From positions 1-32,491 of the forward strand of contig CANQQG010000027.1 in the NCBI GenBank assembly GCA_947625875.1: a stretch of DNA of 32,491 nt, given 5' to 3'. Under the pieces are notes generated by a model. The model ran no database searches, was not told the DNA's origin, and saw nothing but the letters and a program-made list of their open reading frames with translations. The first letter of the stretch is position 1. Each line of letters opens with the position of its first letter. This DNA is from an uncultured Lachnospiraceae bacterium. Its GTDB lineage: Bacteria > Bacillota > Clostridia > Lachnospirales > Lachnospiraceae. Positions 1-7,483 of this stretch are shown piece by piece. Made by a program: the position numbers and the translations under genes.

Positions 1-671
1 TAATACTCCCCCGCGCGCAGCCCGTTTTTTTCATACCATTCCAGAAGCGTGCGGTCTGTATCCGCAAGCTCTGACGGCTCTGTTTCGGCCCCATACGCGA
101 TATACGTTGTCTTCGGGCGGTATGCCGCATATTCCCGCCGGATATACCGCTCGATATTTTTGCTGTCGCAGATCAGCAGATCGGCATGTTTCACCATCAG
201 CCGTTCCGAATATTTCCAATATTTCCGCACCGGCGCGCTCCACTTTGCCCGCAAAAATTCATGCCCGTCCGGATTGACATACAGCTTTCCGCCAAGCTGC
301 GCGATCCGCCTGCGGTAATGCCCGATAAACGGACCAATCCGGCAAGCTAAAATATAAAATACCGGATGCTCTATCTTGTTTTTCTGTACATAATGAATAT
401 AATGCCGCAATGCCTCTACATCATAAATAACCGCCCGCGCAGGACCAACCTTTCGCCATGGAAATACCGTACAGCGCGCATGGTGATACGTAAAATGCCT
501 TTGCCCCTTATCATATTCCTCCGGCTCCGCGGCGCAGGCGACATGATATCTGATCTGCTTTTTCGTGCGGTATTCCGTCAGCTTATCCACAAACGTCTCA
601 AAGCCGCCATACCGCGCCGGTATTCCTTTACATCCTATGATAAACACATGCTGTGCGTTCCCGTTTTCCAT
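1..671 (-). CDS. DUF1972-type glycosyltransferase (putative rhamnosyltransferase), 3' end cut by window edge
   Basis: An open frame runs from an ATG at 671 to the left edge without a stop, giving 223 residues of the N-terminal part. Near the start is GCKGIPARYGGFETFVDKL, which I recognise as the hallmark of the DUF1972 domain that opens GT4-type rhamnosyl/glycosyl transferases such as Cps2T. Later stretches (GPARAVIYDVEAL, then NPDGHEFLRAKWS) also fit that family. The C-terminal GT4 half must lie beyond the window. A GGGAG ribosome site precedes the ATG. The gene starts 30 bases after the upstream LCP gene and is probably co-transcribed with it. The enzyme is expected to act on the cytoplasmic face of the membrane, adding a sugar (possibly rhamnose, which fits rfbB/rfbD upstream) to the lipid-linked chain. 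Family is fairly sure; donor and acceptor are inferred. Confidence 0.85.
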   Translation of the reverse strand, partial: MENGNAQHVFIIGCKGIPARYGGFETFVDKLTEYRTKKQIRYHVACAAEPEEYDKGQRHFTYHHARCTVFPWRKVGPARAVIYDVEALRHYIHYVQKNKIEHPVFYILACRIGPFIGHYRRRIAQLGGKLYVNPDGHEFLRAKWSAPVRKYWKYSERLMVKHADLLICDSKNIERYIRREYAAYRPKTTYIAYGAETEPSELADTDRTLLEWYEKNGLRAGEY

Positions 672-701
672 CCGCTCTCCCGCCTTTTCCGTTGTTTTTG
701 C

Positions 702-1841
702 TTACTCTGCGCCGGAATCCGCATGATCTGTATCTGTATCTGTATCTGCATCCGCCTCTACGCCGGTCGCCGTCTCATCTCCGACGGTTTTTCCGGTATC
801 CTGATAGATCGCATCACTGATATTTAAAACCGTCTGCGACGGCGTATAGTCCTCTTCGTCAAATAAATACGCATGCAGTTGTTTTACATTCGCGGCAAGG
901 TCGCATGGCACGACGATATATTTCCGCGACTGGTCAAAAGTATACAGCGCAAACGGAAAACCGGCCGTCTGCGTCAGTTTATAGCTCAACAGATGGCTTG
1001 CCAGAGCAACAAGCTGCTGCGCGGTAAAATCTGTGCTGATATCCGCAAGCGCCGTATCCACGATTTTATTGATCGTCAACAAATCCGACGCTTTCGTTTT
1101 TTCAATAATCCTAAAAATCACCTCGCGTTGCCGCTGCGCGCGCCGGAAGTCATTGACGTCATGGCGGATACGGCAATAAGCCGTCGCCTGCACCCCGTCA
1201 ACCGTCTGTACGCCCGCATGGTCAATCATATGCGCTTCCCTGCCCGTAATCGCGGCGGTTTCCGCGATATAGACATTGATCTCCTCCATCATTTTGCCCT
1301 CTTCAATGTCCAGCTCGATCCCGCCCAATAAATCAACCACTTCCGAAAGCGCGTAAAAATCAACGGCGACATAATCTTTAATATCCAGATCCAGGTTCTG
1401 GTTCAGCATACGCACCGCCGCTTCCGCGCCGCCATGATTATATGCATAATTCGCCTTGCGGAACTCCCAGCCCGCGTCCGCTTCCGCCGCCACGTTCAGA
1501 TACGTGTCCCGGTAAACAGAAACCAGCCGGACTTCTTTTGTGTCATTATGAATACTCGCGATCATGATCGCGTCGCTGTTGCCGGAACTGTACACCCCGC
1601 TCGTGCGGTTATCCAGCCCGAAGATCGCAATATTCGTATAGCCGTCCAACACTTCCCGCGTCGTATCGTCCAGATCTGTATTCACTGCGTCCGCGCCAAT
1701 ATCCCCGCCCCTGTCCAGGCGCTGGTATTTCGACCAGACAAACAAAACGCCCAGTAAAGCGACCAGCAGAATCATTTCCACGATAAAGACAGCGACCCTG
1801 CCTCTTTTTCTTTTTTTCTTCCTGTTCTTTTTCCCACTCAT
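702..1841 (-). CDS. LytR-CpsA-Psr (LCP) family cell wall polymer ligase, copy 1
   Basis: 379 residues. A very basic N-terminus (KKNRKKKRKR) is followed by one membrane helix at about residues 16-36 and an extracytoplasmic LCP domain. Family residues are visible: Asp in GNSDAIMIAS (about 90), Arg in VSVYRDT (about 111) and the Arg-rich FRRAQRQREV segment. LCP enzymes transfer lipid-linked anionic or capsular glycans to peptidoglycan. The start was set at 1841, not the longer in-frame ATG at 1922, because GAAAGGA lies just upstream and because the longer start would fall in a hairpin and leave an unlikely tail before the basic segment. The C-terminus is an Asp/Thr/Ala tail encoded partly by a hexanucleotide repeat. 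It is a close paralogue of the next gene upstream and looks like a tandem duplication. Confidence 0.92.
   Translation of the reverse strand: MSGKKNRKKKRKRGRVAVFIVEMILLVALLGVLFVWSKYQRLDRGGDIGADAVNTDLDDTTREVLDGYTNIAIFGLDNRTSGVYSSGNSDAIMIASIHNDTKEVRLVSVYRDTYLNVAAEADAGWEFRKANYAYNHGGAEAAVRMLNQNLDLDIKDYVAVDFYALSEVVDLLGGIELDIEEGKMMEEINVYIAETAAITGREAHMIDHAGVQTVDGVQATAYCRIRHDVNDFRRAQRQREVIFRIIEKTKASDLLTINKIVDTALADISTDFTAQQLVALASHLLSYKLTQTAGFPFALYTFDQSRKYIVVPCDLAANVKQLHAYLFDEEDYTPSQTVLNISDAIYQDTGKTVGDETATGVEADADTDTDTDHADSGAE
726..748 (-). repeat. Hexanucleotide tandem repeat in the LCP tail
   Basis: The plus strand carries 3.8 copies of ATCTGT. On the coding strand this reads as alternating Asp and Thr codons in the acidic tail of the LCP protein. 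Copy-number change would alter tail length by two residues per unit without shifting the frame. Confidence 0.8.
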
Positions 1842-1874
1842 AATAAATCCTTTCACCGGAACGGTTACTTTATG

Positions 1875-1916
1875 ACAAAATCCACGGAAACCCCTTACGG
1901 TTCCCATGGATTTTGT
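1875..1916 (-). terminator. Hairpin between the two LCP genes (terminator or attenuator)
   Basis: Imperfect inverted repeat of 42 bases with about 16 base pairs and two internal mismatches. A-rich and T-rich outer arms flank a GC core. It starts 12 bases after the upstream LCP stop codon and ends 33 bases before the next LCP start. The U stretch on the minus strand is short (TTTTGT), so it may terminate only partly. It is nearly symmetrical and could also work on the other strand. Confidence 0.55.
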
Positions 1917-1928
1917 TTTCACACACCG

Positions 1929-3104
1929 TTATTGCGCCGCCGCATCATCCTGTGCCGTACTTTCACCGCCGGTTCCGCCGTCTGCCGCCTGCCCGAAATC
2001 ATCATCTTCCAATCCGCTGCCGGCGCCATCATCCGCGTCATATCCTGTTTCGGAAATAATCTCCGAACTATAGTTTAATACCGTATTGGACGGCGTATAA
2101 TTATAATCATTAAACAACGCCTGGTGCAGTTTTGTCACATTTGTCGCCAGATCGCATGGAACATTTACAAACCCTACTTTCTTATTAAGCGTCACCCCAT
2201 AAAATACATAAGGGAATCCGCTCGTCTCCACCAGCTCGTAATCAAACATCTGGCTTGCCAGCTTTACAAGCTCCATCGCCGTAAACGTCGTGCTGATATC
2301 ATCTACGACGGAATCAATGATCTTATTGATCGTCAAAAGCCCTGCGGACTTTGCTTTTTCAATCCCTTTCGCCATAACCTCCCGCTGCCGCTGCGCGCGC
2401 CGGTAATCCGAAGAACCGTAACGGATACGGCCATACGCCGTCGCCTGCACGCCGTCTAATGTATACATACCCGGCCCGCCTGAGATCAGATGCGCCTCCT
2501 GTTCCGTAATCGACGCAGTCTCCGCAATGTAGGTATTCATCCATTTCAAAATACTGCTGTCAAGCTCCACTTCGATACCGCCGAGCAGGTCAATGATCTC
2601 CACGACCGCCTCAAAGTCCACGACCACATAATCCTTAATGTCCAGATCAAGGTTTCGGTTCAGCATACGCACCGCTTCCTCCGCGCCGCCTTTATTATAC
2701 GCGTAATTCGCTTTATGGAAATTATACGTGCCGTCGTCATTCATATTCAGGAACGTATCGCGGTAAACAGACACCACGCGCACTTCTTTCGTGTCATTAT
2801 TGATGCTCGCGATCATGATCATATCGCTGTTGCCGGCGGCAAAATTTCCGTTGGAACGGTTGTCCAGCCCGAAAATCGCGATATTCGTATAACCGCTCAG
2901 CACCTCCTGCGTGGACTCATCCATATCGGTATTCATCCAGTCGCCCGCTTCGGTCACATCATCCGTATCGATCTTGGCCTCATGCCCCATTCTCTGATAC
3001 TTTGACCATACAAACAACGCCGCCAGAACGACCAGCAGTAAAATAATCTCTATCACAAAAATAATGATCTTACGTTTCTTACGTTTTTTCTTTGATGTAC
3101 TCAT
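1929..3104 (-). CDS. LytR-CpsA-Psr (LCP) family cell wall polymer ligase, copy 2
   Basis: 391 residues with a basic N-terminus, a membrane helix at about 13-33 and an extracytoplasmic LCP domain. Asp in GNSDMIMIAS (about 94), Arg in VSVYRDT (about 115) and YRRAQRQREVM match conserved LCP positions. It probably attaches the polymer made by this cluster to peptidoglycan. The ATG at 3104 follows GAGAGGA; the longer in-frame ATG at 3173 would lie inside the promoter -35 box and is rejected. Long stretches are nearly identical to the downstream copy (for example EVLxGYTNIAIFGLDNR and LDLDIKDYV). The C-terminus is an acidic Gly/Asp/Ala tail. This is the first gene of a unit with its own promoter. 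Confidence 0.92.
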   Translation of the reverse strand: MSTSKKKRKKRKIIIFVIEIILLLVVLAALFVWSKYQRMGHEAKIDTDDVTEAGDWMNTDMDESTQEVLSGYTNIAIFGLDNRSNGNFAAGNSDMIMIASINNDTKEVRVVSVYRDTFLNMNDDGTYNFHKANYAYNKGGAEEAVRMLNRNLDLDIKDYVVVDFEAVVEIIDLLGGIEVELDSSILKWMNTYIAETASITEQEAHLISGGPGMYTLDGVQATAYGRIRYGSSDYRRAQRQREVMAKGIEKAKSAGLLTINKIIDSVVDDISTTFTAMELVKLASQMFDYELVETSGFPYVFYGVTLNKKVGFVNVPCDLATNVTKLHQALFNDYNYTPSNTVLNYSSEIISETGYDADDGAGSGLEDDDFGQAADGGTGGESTAQDDAAAQ

Positions 3105-3144
3105 CTCATATTCCTCTCTGTATGTTCGCGCAAACCTGTATACG

Positions 3145-3173
3145 AATATATAATAATTTTTTTCTAAAGTCAA
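3145..3173 (-). promoter_or_regulatory. Sigma-A type promoter for the LCP genes
   Basis: On the minus strand TTGACT (3168-3173), a 17-base spacer and TATATT (3145-3150) give a near-consensus promoter in AT-rich DNA. It lies 41 bases upstream of the LCP copy 2 start codon. It makes the two LCP genes and the DUF1972 transferase a unit that can be expressed separately from the long gene train upstream. Confidence 0.75.
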
Positions 3174-3218
3174 CCGCCGCGCATGCCTTTTTGCATATTC
3201 TTAATAAAAAGTTAATCT

Positions 3219-3926
3219 TTACCGCCCCCGCAGCCTACGCAAAAACAGCAGCCGGTTTTTTATCATCACCGGAACCGTATTTTTCCCGAAATCCGACACA
3301 TTCCCCGTATGCCTGCGGTAATACAAAAGCGGCTCTTTCAAAAACACCGTTTTTCCCCTGTTATGCTTATCATTCAACACCCCGATCCACTGGTCATGCA
3401 TCTGGATATCATCGGGTATCGGCAGGATATATTTTTTTAAATCCCCGGTAAACGCCATACAGCAGCCAATATATTTATTTTTCCATATATTGCTCCAGAC
3501 GCCGGCTCCGCTCCCGCGGTAAGCGAAAAACGACGGATAGATGACCGTCCGCAGATCCTCTTTCACCACGATGCAGTCATGCACCACCAGGCTGCACCGC
3601 TCTTTCTGAAACGTCTCCATGACGCGCGCGACCTTATTTTCCTTCCAGACGTCGTCCTGGTCTGAAAGAAAGATATAGTTTCCTTTTGTCTGCGCGATCG
3701 CATACGCGATATTCTGCTTAATGCCAAGCCCCGGGCCATTTACAACGCGCACGCGCCTGTCCGCTTTTTCATAAGCGGCAAGCAGTTCCAATGTGCGGTC
3801 CGTCGAGCCGTCGTCGGACACCACGACCTCATCCTGCGGTCCCAGCTGGCGCAGGATGGAATCCAGCTGTTCACCGATATATTTTTCCCCATTATATGCA
3901 GCTGCCGCCACCGATATACGTACCAT
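3219..3926 (-). CDS. GT2 glycosyltransferase, rhamnosyltransferase-like
   Basis: 235 residues. The N-terminal GT-A fold shows VSVAAAYNGEKYIGEQLDSI-type sequence, then VVVSDDGSTDRT and the metal-binding FLSDQDDVW. The SDQDDVW form is typical of RgpB-like rhamnosyltransferases. Near the C-terminus YYRRHTGNVSDFG matches the end of the catalytic domain. It should transfer a nucleotide sugar, plausibly dTDP-L-rhamnose, to a lipid-linked acceptor in the cytoplasm. It is shorter than the roughly 300 residues I expect for RgpB and lacks the C-terminal extension. Its ATG is one base past the stop of the preceding sugar transferase, so translation is probably coupled. It is the last gene of the long train before the LCP promoter. 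The sugar donor is inferred. Confidence 0.88.
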   Translation of the reverse strand: MVRISVAAAAYNGEKYIGEQLDSILRQLGPQDEVVVSDDGSTDRTLELLAAYEKADRRVRVVNGPGLGIKQNIAYAIAQTKGNYIFLSDQDDVWKENKVARVMETFQKERCSLVVHDCIVVKEDLRTVIYPSFFAYRGSGAGVWSNIWKNKYIGCCMAFTGDLKKYILPIPDDIQMHDQWIGVLNDKHNRGKTVFLKEPLLYYRRHTGNVSDFGKNTVPVMIKNRLLFLRRLRGR

Positions 3927-3927
3927 A

Positions 3928-5337
3928 TTATTTTGAACCTTCCCCGGAAAGCACGACCTGGATCGTGCGCGCCAAAATTTTCAGATCAAGTCCCAATGAC
4001 CACTCCGATATATAGCGGGTATCGAGCTTTACGACCTCTTCAAAATCCGTAATGTCATTCCTGCCGCTGACCTGCCACATGCCCGTCAGCCCCGGCTTGA
4101 TGCCAAGCCTTGCCTTATGGTGGAGCTGATACTGCTCGTATTCATCCAGCGTCGGCGGCCGGGTCCCGACAAGGCTCATCTCGCCCTTTAAAATATTCCA
4201 GAACTGCGGCAGTTCGTCGATTGAATATTTCCTGATAAAACGCCCGATCGGGAAAATGCGCGGATCGTCCGTCATTTTAAACATCAGCCCGTTCATCTCA
4301 TTCTGCTTCATCAGGTCGCGCTTGCGCTTCTCCGCGTCCACGTACATGGAGCGGAATTTATAGATGCGGAAGATCCGCCCGTTTTTCCCGACGCGTTTCT
4401 GTGAAAAAAAGACCGGACCGGGCGACTGCTTTTTGATGACCGGCGCAAAAATAAGGAACGCGATGCCCGTAATGGCCAGCCCGACCAGGCTGCCCGCAAT
4501 ATCCATCAGCCGCTTAAAAAACAGCTCCCTCGGCGTCGCGATATGCATACTTGACGTCAGAACCATATAATTGCCGCATTTTTCCAGAACCTTATTCGGC
4601 ATGAGCCTCGTCTGCTGCACAAGGCTGAAATGCACCGTAATGCCCATCTCCAGCAATTCGTCCGCCAAAGCCTCGCTCGAATCCCTCGTATTCCCGTTGA
4701 TAAAGACCTCGTCCACCACATTCGTGCGCACATACTCATAAAAATCATCTGCGTCCGCCACGACCGGAACGCCGCGGATCACATCTCCTTCGCGCGGCTT
4801 ATCTATGATCACGATGCCGCAGATCTCAAACTCGCGGTATTCATCATCCTCAAACTGCTGCAGGCACTCCTCCGCATAGCGGTCAAGCGTTAAGATAATC
4901 ATGACCGCCTTATTGCGGTTTTTCTTGATAAAACCGCGCACGATCTGCTTATAAACGCAGTGCCCGATATATTCATAGACCATCGACATGAGCCAGAAGG
5001 TGAACATACTCTCACGCGAATACACCGCAGACATCTTTGCCGCATACAGATACGCCAGCATCCCCGCAAAAATAATCGTGCAGGTCGTGCAGACCTCCTG
5101 CAGCTCGGCAAGCGCGCTCCGTTTTATGACCTGATTATAGGACTCTTCAAAAAAGATCACGCAGATATCCATTAAAACAAGGATAATCGCCAGCCGCAGA
5201 TACGGCTCGTTCGCATAAGGGTTTACCCAGCCATGCCGGGTAATATAGCCCGTAATAAACGCAAGCTGCAGCAGGACGATATCCAGAATGGTAAAATCCA
5301 CATGCTTTACCCAGCCTCTGTTTACTCTTTTATACAT
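3928..5337 (-). CDS. Polyprenyl-phosphate sugar-1-phosphate transferase (WbaP/CpsE type), copy A
   Basis: 469 residues. Several membrane helices occupy the first 130 residues, followed by a Rossmann-like central region (about 143-260) and a C-terminal bacterial sugar transferase domain. Signatures are KRVGKNG, KFRSM (327-331), DELPQFWN (374-381), GTRPPT (391-396) and PGLTGMWQVSGR (415-426). Such enzymes begin polysaccharide synthesis by moving a hexose-1-phosphate from a nucleotide sugar to undecaprenyl phosphate. The start overlaps the end of the zinc-ribbon gene by 8 bases, pointing to translational coupling. A second, divergent enzyme of the same class lies at 11030-12418. Which sugar each uses cannot be read from the sequence. 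Confidence 0.93.
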   Translation of the reverse strand: MYKRVNRGWVKHVDFTILDIVLLQLAFITGYITRHGWVNPYANEPYLRLAIILVLMDICVIFFEESYNQVIKRSALAELQEVCTTCTIIFAGMLAYLYAAKMSAVYSRESMFTFWLMSMVYEYIGHCVYKQIVRGFIKKNRNKAVMIILTLDRYAEECLQQFEDDEYREFEICGIVIIDKPREGDVIRGVPVVADADDFYEYVRTNVVDEVFINGNTRDSSEALADELLEMGITVHFSLVQQTRLMPNKVLEKCGNYMVLTSSMHIATPRELFFKRLMDIAGSLVGLAITGIAFLIFAPVIKKQSPGPVFFSQKRVGKNGRIFRIYKFRSMYVDAEKRKRDLMKQNEMNGLMFKMTDDPRIFPIGRFIRKYSIDELPQFWNILKGEMSLVGTRPPTLDEYEQYQLHHKARLGIKPGLTGMWQVSGRNDITDFEEVVKLDTRYISEWSLGLDLKILARTIQVVLSGEGSK

Positions 5338-5539
5338 GCTGCTCCTTTAAATTCCTCAAATGAATGTATAACCAGCTGTCCGCGTAATCTTCGCGCTCCT
5401 GTTCACTCATTTCCGAATATTTATCATATGTAATTTTCGTCTGAAGCATGTCCGTCCCGCATTTAAAGCATTCCACGCTGTTCCTGCGCGACACTGTGCG
5501 CAGCCATCCGCACTTTGGACAAATATAAACCTTCAACAT
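5330..5539 (-). CDS. Small zinc-ribbon protein of unknown function
   Basis: 69 residues. Two Cys pairs, CPKCG near the N-terminus and CFKCG about 17 residues later, form a probable zinc ribbon, followed by a charged helical tail (SEMSEQEREDYADSW). The ATG at 5539 is preferred over the adjacent upstream TTG because GGAGGG lies 7-8 bases before it. The gene sits between the membrane protein at 5552 and sugar transferase copy A, overlapping the latter by 8 bases. No membrane segment or enzyme motif is visible. I do not recognise the family. It could bind a cluster protein or nucleic acid, but that is a guess. Confidence 0.8.
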   Translation of the reverse strand: MLKVYICPKCGWLRTVSRRNSVECFKCGTDMLQTKITYDKYSEMSEQEREDYADSWLYIHLRNLKEQHV

Positions 5540-5551
5540 CAAATTACCCTC

Positions 5552-6382
5552 CTATTTCAATACTTTATACAAAGTATAAACCTCGCCGGAGCAAACCGGA
5601 ACAATCTGCGCCTGCGCCAGATAACCGTCCATGTCAAACGCGGACCGTATGACCAGATAATCGGCGTCCAGCCCGTCCAGGGAACGGCGCAGCGCCTTTA
5701 CATCTTCTTTTCGTCCCTCATTTACCGCGGCAATGATACGCTGCTGCCTGCGGTATTTCCCCTTCCTGTAATCATACCCCTCTTTCGCCTGATACAGATA
5801 CGCCTTGCGGCCGACCGCCCAGGTAATGCGCGGCTCATACGTGCGCACCTGGTATTCCAGATACATATCAAACGCAGCCACCGGCCCGTCCACATGCGCT
5901 TCCTCCGCCGCGCCGCGGTATCCGGCTGTGAGCTTTGACAGCTCCCAGTCCTCCATCATTGCATCCGCCATCACAATCGCATCCTGCGACAGCCCGTACA
6001 GGTTCTGCGGACGCGACAGGTTCTCGCTGCGGATAAAAAAGTTCCCGCCAGCCAGCAGGCAGACCACAAGCGCAGCTGCGCAGAAAGCCGCGCGCTTCTT
6101 TTCGCCCGATAAAAACCCCTCCGTAAAAAAATACGCCGGAAGGAATAACACCGGAAGCATCCAGAAAAACCGGTAATACGTCGTATCGTCCGTAAGTTTC
6201 CCCACCAGGAGCAGCGCCGCGTCATTAAAGATAAAAATCACCGCCAATGCCGAAGCCGCCGTTATTTTTTTACCCGTTTCTTCCCCGCGCTTCCACGCCT
6301 GGCGCCCGCATATTATGATACACGCCACATACAGCGCAAGATACAGAGAATCCCCGTTATATTGCTTCAACACACCGATCAT
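5552..6382 (-). CDS. Membrane protein with extracytoplasmic C-terminal domain; second half of a TAG-split frame
   Basis: 276 residues from the ATG at 6382. Three or four membrane helices lie in the first half (including TYYRFFWMLPVLFLPAYFF), then a soluble domain of about 170 residues ending DADYLVIRSAFDMDGYLAQA. This looks like the end of a GT-C-like or DUF6077-like membrane protein. The frame is the same as the upstream gene 6395-7471, separated by one TAG codon. The ATG has TAGGAGG 8 bases upstream, so independent translation is plausible; the in-frame GTG at 6391 overlaps that ribosome site and is less likely. It may be a natural split or the downstream half of a nonsense-disrupted gene of about 639 codons. 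Confidence 0.75.
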   Translation of the reverse strand: MIGVLKQYNGDSLYLALYVACIIICGRQAWKRGEETGKKITAASALAVIFIFNDAALLLVGKLTDDTTYYRFFWMLPVLFLPAYFFTEGFLSGEKKRAAFCAAALVVCLLAGGNFFIRSENLSRPQNLYGLSQDAIVMADAMMEDWELSKLTAGYRGAAEEAHVDGPVAAFDMYLEYQVRTYEPRITWAVGRKAYLYQAKEGYDYRKGKYRRQQRIIAAVNEGRKEDVKALRRSLDGLDADYLVIRSAFDMDGYLAQAQIVPVCSGEVYTLYKVLK

Positions 6383-6390
6383 TCCAGCCA

Positions 6391-6397
6391 CCTCCTA
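6391..6397 (-). promoter_or_regulatory. Ribosome binding site containing the in-frame TAG
   Basis: The minus strand reads TAGGAGG. The TAG is the stop codon of the gene ending at 6395, and the AGGAGG is a strong Shine-Dalgarno sequence 8 bases before the ATG at 6382. Stop and restart are therefore built from the same bases. Confidence 0.7.
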
Positions 6398-7471
6398 ATG
6401 CACCGCGACAACAAGCCACCCCTGCGCGCCTGCAAAATAAATCAGCAGATAACAGACATTCGGCAGCAGGCAGTACAGCGTCCGCCGGATCAGCGTCCAG
6501 TCCCATCTTTTCGTCACGCAGATGTGCGCAAGCATCATCAGGACAATCAATGCCGGGACAAGCATGACAGACGACATGGACACCGCCACGCTCGCAAACG
6601 CGACTAAAAAAAGCTCCGCCCAGTTTTGCATCCGGTCATCGCGCTTCCAGATACGGTACAAAAGATACGCCGTCATCGGCAATACGACATTCGCGCAATA
6701 CGCCTTCGCCTCATACCCGCGCAGCAGCAAAAACTGCGCGCTCGTATCATACACATCCCAGAATACCGTCATGACGATCACAATTGTGACAAGCAGGGCG
6801 CTCTTTTTTTTGTTTCTGCCAAAGACCTCAGACGCAAAGCTGTAAAGCGCCGCGTCCGCAAGCAAAATATCCGCCACGCCAACGACATATTTCTGAATGA
6901 GAATGGCCGGCACATGCACAAGCTGCGCGATCCACGCGGTATTCATATAAAATCCGGAAAGCGCGTAACGCAGATCCAGATGGGAAAGCTTCATCCCGCT
7001 GCTGCCATCGTACACATACATCGTGTCCGTAGCTACAGAGGTCGACATATTCCCGATATAGTATGCAAAATCCCATCCAATGCTGCGCTGCAGCAAAAGC
7101 CCTGTCAGGCATTCGCAGACGATCGCCGCAATCAGCGCCGCCAGAAAAAGCCCTTCCCATTTTTCCGTTCCGGCAGGCTCCGCCTGTGCCGCCCTGTTTT
7201 CTTTTCTCTCTTTATAAATGACGTCGACGCTCATCGCCGCCAGAAGCAACAGGATAATCCCCCACGTAAAACCAAGCACATGCAATTTCTGCTGCGTAAA
7301 GATCATGATCAGCGCAATGACCTGGAACGCGCCAAAATACAAAAAGAAGCCCAGGCAGACAATCTCCGGCACAATCAGATCCCAGTGATAGCGCAGGCAG
7401 ACGGCCTTTCCAAACAGATAATAAATAAAAAAACTAACCAGCAGTATCGCTGCACAGATAACAAGCTGCAT
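6395..7471 (-). CDS. Multi-pass membrane protein (DUF6077-like), first half of a TAG-split frame
   Basis: 358 residues, almost entirely hydrophobic, with roughly nine membrane helices. A loop after about residue 130 carries WDFAYYIGNMS followed by a YDGSSG segment. The layout resembles GT-C or DUF6077-type membrane proteins of Clostridia, but I am not certain of the family. AAAGGAGC precedes the ATG. The frame ends ...LVVAVH-TAG and continues open in the same frame into the next gene. It lies directly downstream of the TagGH exporter genes, so a role in polymer modification or export is possible. No catalytic residue can be assigned. Confidence 0.75.
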   Translation of the reverse strand: MQLVICAAILLVSFFIYYLFGKAVCLRYHWDLIVPEIVCLGFFLYFGAFQVIALIMIFTQQKLHVLGFTWGIILLLLAAMSVDVIYKERKENRAAQAEPAGTEKWEGLFLAALIAAIVCECLTGLLLQRSIGWDFAYYIGNMSTSVATDTMYVYDGSSGMKLSHLDLRYALSGFYMNTAWIAQLVHVPAILIQKYVVGVADILLADAALYSFASEVFGRNKKKSALLVTIVIVMTVFWDVYDTSAQFLLLRGYEAKAYCANVVLPMTAYLLYRIWKRDDRMQNWAELFLVAFASVAVSMSSVMLVPALIVLMMLAHICVTKRWDWTLIRRTLYCLLPNVCYLLIYFAGAQGWLVVAVH

Positions 7472-7483
7472 AATGCGCTCCTT

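Noticed and set aside
726-748. Repeat considered as CRISPR or phase-variation switch
   Set aside because: Units are 6 bases, contiguous and in frame, so there are no spacers, and length changes cannot turn the gene off.
366-827. Plus-strand open frame of 153 codons near the left edge
   Set aside because: It crosses the DUF1972 gene and the LCP end on the other strand; its Ile/Cys repeat comes from the hexanucleotide repeat read in the wrong frame.
3181-3218. Short inverted repeat after the rhamnosyltransferase-like gene
   Set aside because: Only about four base pairs with an A-rich loop and no U run on the minus strand; too weak to call a terminator.
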